DNA of 64,000 nucleotides from Flavobacterium xueshanense (GTDB taxonomy: Bacteria; Bacteroidota; Bacteroidia; Flavobacteriales; Flavobacteriaceae): the NCBI RefSeq assembly GCF_900112975.1, contig NZ_FONQ01000003.1:193746-257745 (forward strand), given 5' to 3'. The notes under the pieces are model-generated. The model did not search any database and was not told the DNA's origin. It was given only the letters and a program-made list of their open reading frames with translations. Positions 62,555 to 64,000 of the stretch are shown here, one piece after another. A program made the translations under genes and the position numbers. Every line of letters begins with the position of its first letter. Position 1 is the stretch's first letter.

Positions 62555-64000
62555 TTACTGTTTTTCTCTGATCAGATAAATCCAACCTGTTTTGGGCTCA
62601 CCACTATTGAATTCTATCACATAATAATAGGTAGCACTTGGAAGATCTTCTCCTTTGCTTGACTGACCATTCCATTGGTCGGAATAATTATTCTGGCTGT
62701 AAACCTTAATGCCATATCTGTTAAAGATTTCCAGTTTCTTGACATCCATCAATCTTAAATCGAAGAAGTCATTCGAACCATTTCCATCGGGAGAAATTCC
62801 TTTTTGGATGTTACAATAAACAGACTCAACAATTACATCACTTGATGTTTCACAACCGGTGTTTAAAGAAGTGACAGTAAGCGTATATGTTACTGGAAAA
62901 ACTACTTGTCCGCTTGGATTCGACGCAATCACATCAGTTACATTTAGCACATTTGAATTAGTACCCACTATATTTCCTACTTTATCTTTCCATTGATAAG
63001 ACACATTGTTTGGATCATATGAACGTAATAATGCATTAGCAGTTAAAGTATATTCTTTGTTTTCGCAGTCTGCTGTGGTTTCAAATTGAATTTGTGGAGG
63101 AATAGCGTTTATAGTTGTTTCAGAACCTAGAGTTATACACGCAATACTATTTGTAAATCGTACGCTTATTGTATATTTTCCAGGAGCCAAATTATTAAAA
63201 ACAGCACTGTTTTGATAACCACTACCTATACTGTACTGAACATTTGCTTGGGTAGCAATCTCGATACTTCCCGAAGGTATAAAACAAGTTGGTTGCGTAA
63301 CCCGCACCAGAGTTGGTGTTGATGGCAATAAAGGAAGTGGATTAACAGTTACACTTCCTGTACTTTGTACGGAACATGTATTGTCAGCACTATTTCTCAC
63401 ATACAATATATAGTTATTTGGAGCCAAACCTGTAAAGGTATTTGATGTTTGATACGTTGTACCATTCAAGCTATACTGTACTCCAGATTGAGGAGTTATC
63501 GAAATTGTTCCCGACGGTATTGCACACGTTGGCTGAACTACACTTGCCGTTGTTGCAACAACCGGAGGAGTTGGAGCTGCATTTATTGTTATCATTGTTG
63601 CCGATGATTTTAAACAAGTACTATCTGCTGTACTTCTTACATACAAAGTATAATTATTTGGTGCCAATCCTGAAAATGCATTCGAAGATTGATACGTTGT
63701 TCCATTCAAACTGTATTCTACTCCTGTTTGTGTGGCGATTGAAATGCTTCCCGATGGTTTCGCACATGTAGGATGAACTACACTTGTAGCAGTTGGTATA
63801 AGAATTACTTGTATTGCATTAATCGTGATTGCACCCGAAGATGGTGTTGCACATGTGTTATCCGCTGTATTTCTTACATACAAAGTATAATTATTTGGTG
63901 CCAACCCTGAAAATGTATTCGAAGATTGATACGTTGTTCCATTCAAACTGTATTCTACTCCTGTTTGTGTGGCGATTGAAATGCTTCCCGATGGAGTCGC
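62555..64000 (-). CDS. SprB-repeat surface adhesin with type B sorting domain (partial)
   Basis: 481 codons are visible; the N-terminus lies beyond the window edge. At least three SprB-type repeats of 79-80 residues (PTCAxPSGSISI, VEYSLNGTTYQ, FSGLAPNNYTLYVRxTADxTC) precede a diverged fourth, then an Ig-like segment (YQWKDKVGNIVGTNSN) and the C-terminal gliding-motility-associated domain (GISPDGNGSNDFFDLR, KLEIFNRYGIKVYS, DLPSATYYYVIEF, KTGWIYLIREKQ). The latter is the T9SS type B sorting signal. The protein would be displayed on the cell surface, with the PorP/SprF protein next to it as its secretion partner. Confidence 0.93.
   Translation of the reverse strand, partial: ATPSGSISIATQTGVEYSLNGTTYQSSNTFSGLAPNNYTLYVRNTADNTCATPSSGAITINAIQVILIPTATSVVHPTCAKPSGSISIATQTGVEYSLNGTTYQSSNAFSGLAPNNYTLYVRSTADSTCLKSSATMITINAAPTPPVVATTASVVQPTCAIPSGTISITPQSGVQYSLNGTTYQTSNTFTGLAPNNYILYVRNSADNTCSVQSTGSVTVNPLPLLPSTPTLVRVTQPTCFIPSGSIEIATQANVQYSIGSGYQNSAVFNNLAPGKYTISVRFTNSIACITLGSETTINAIPPQIQFETTADCENKEYTLTANALLRSYDPNNVSYQWKDKVGNIVGTNSNVLNVTDVIASNPSGQVVFPVTYTLTVTSLNTGCETSSDVIVESVYCNIQKGISPDGNGSNDFFDLRLMDVKKLEIFNRYGIKVYSQNNYSDQWNGQSSKGEDLPSATYYYVIEFNSGEPKTGWIYLIREKQ
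63300..64000. repeat. 237-240-bp tandem coding repeats of the adhesin
   Basis: Copies begin about every 237-240 bp. The segment 63871-63994 matches 63634-63757 with two differences in 124 bases, so those copies are recent. The third copy (about 63300-63540) is more diverged. The array continues past the window edge. Confidence 0.88.

Noticed and set aside
63442..63771. A plus-strand frame opposite the adhesin
   Set aside because: It follows the coding repeats in antisense and has no independent protein signature.

Overview
The window looks like a chromosomal segment of a Flavobacterium-type bacterium (phylum Bacteroidota, family Flavobacteriaceae). The DNA is AT-rich. Several promoters fit the Bacteroidota pattern TTG-N19-TAnnTTTG. 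The gene content includes SusC/SusD glycan uptake genes, gliding and type IX secretion (T9SS) genes (gldJ, porU, porV, PorP/SprF, a type B sorted SprB-repeat adhesin), GcvP, MiaE and a PDH E1-alpha/E2 pair. No phage, CRISPR array, rRNA or complete insertion sequence was seen. There is one tRNA gene (Val, anticodon TAC).

Layout. 1-2011 (minus): an AAA+ ATPase with a DUF4143-like C-terminus, cut by the window edge, then tandem inverted repeats and a UbiA-like membrane protein. 2158-9533 (plus): gcvP, then a ketosynthase III, a methyltransferase, a family 2 glycosyltransferase and an MlaE/MlaF lipid ABC transporter. 9537-10572 looks inserted: it carries an outer-membrane barrel gene and is bounded by two copies of the mlaF 3' end. 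10609-18438 (mostly minus): SprT-like protease, a four-helix-bundle gene inside a 24-bp inverted-repeat cassette, SDR, GNAT, M28 peptidase, the group DinB-NRDE-ATP-grasp-LysE, and an acyl-CoA dehydrogenase. 18527-24949: anmK, a Glu-family dehydrogenase, a tonB-like gene convergent with exbB-exbD, and folC. Two interspersed repeat blocks surround the tonB-like gene.

25037-26711: tRNA-Val with a duplicated terminator, an NrtR-type regulator and a decayed gene. 26792-45575: a polysaccharide utilization locus. SusC, SusD, two PKD-type surface lipoproteins, GH16, two GH30s, GH5 and GH3 all read on the minus strand. A divergent membrane-anchored regulator (propeller, Y_Y_Y, LuxR-type HTH, no histidine kinase) is on the plus strand. 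The enzyme set points to beta-1,3-glucan with beta-1,6 linkages (laminarin or fungal wall glucan): GH16 would cut outside the cell, SusCD import, GH30/GH5 debranch or trim, and GH3 release glucose. Two 16-bp direct repeats 33 bp apart upstream of susC are the best candidate operator.

45640-57309: murF, gldJ, porU, porV, cdd, pdhA and the PDH E2 gene. 57375-59614: a small membrane protein, a glycosyltransferase and miaE. 59694-64000 (minus): adhesin (partial), PorP/SprF and OmpA/PD40 protein, a T9SS surface-adhesin module.

No wholly new system is evident. The observations most worth a second look are the inserted segment after mlaF, the four-helix-bundle cassette, the tandem inverted repeats at the ATPase gene, the structured element at 22342-22470, and the operator-like repeats of the glucan locus.
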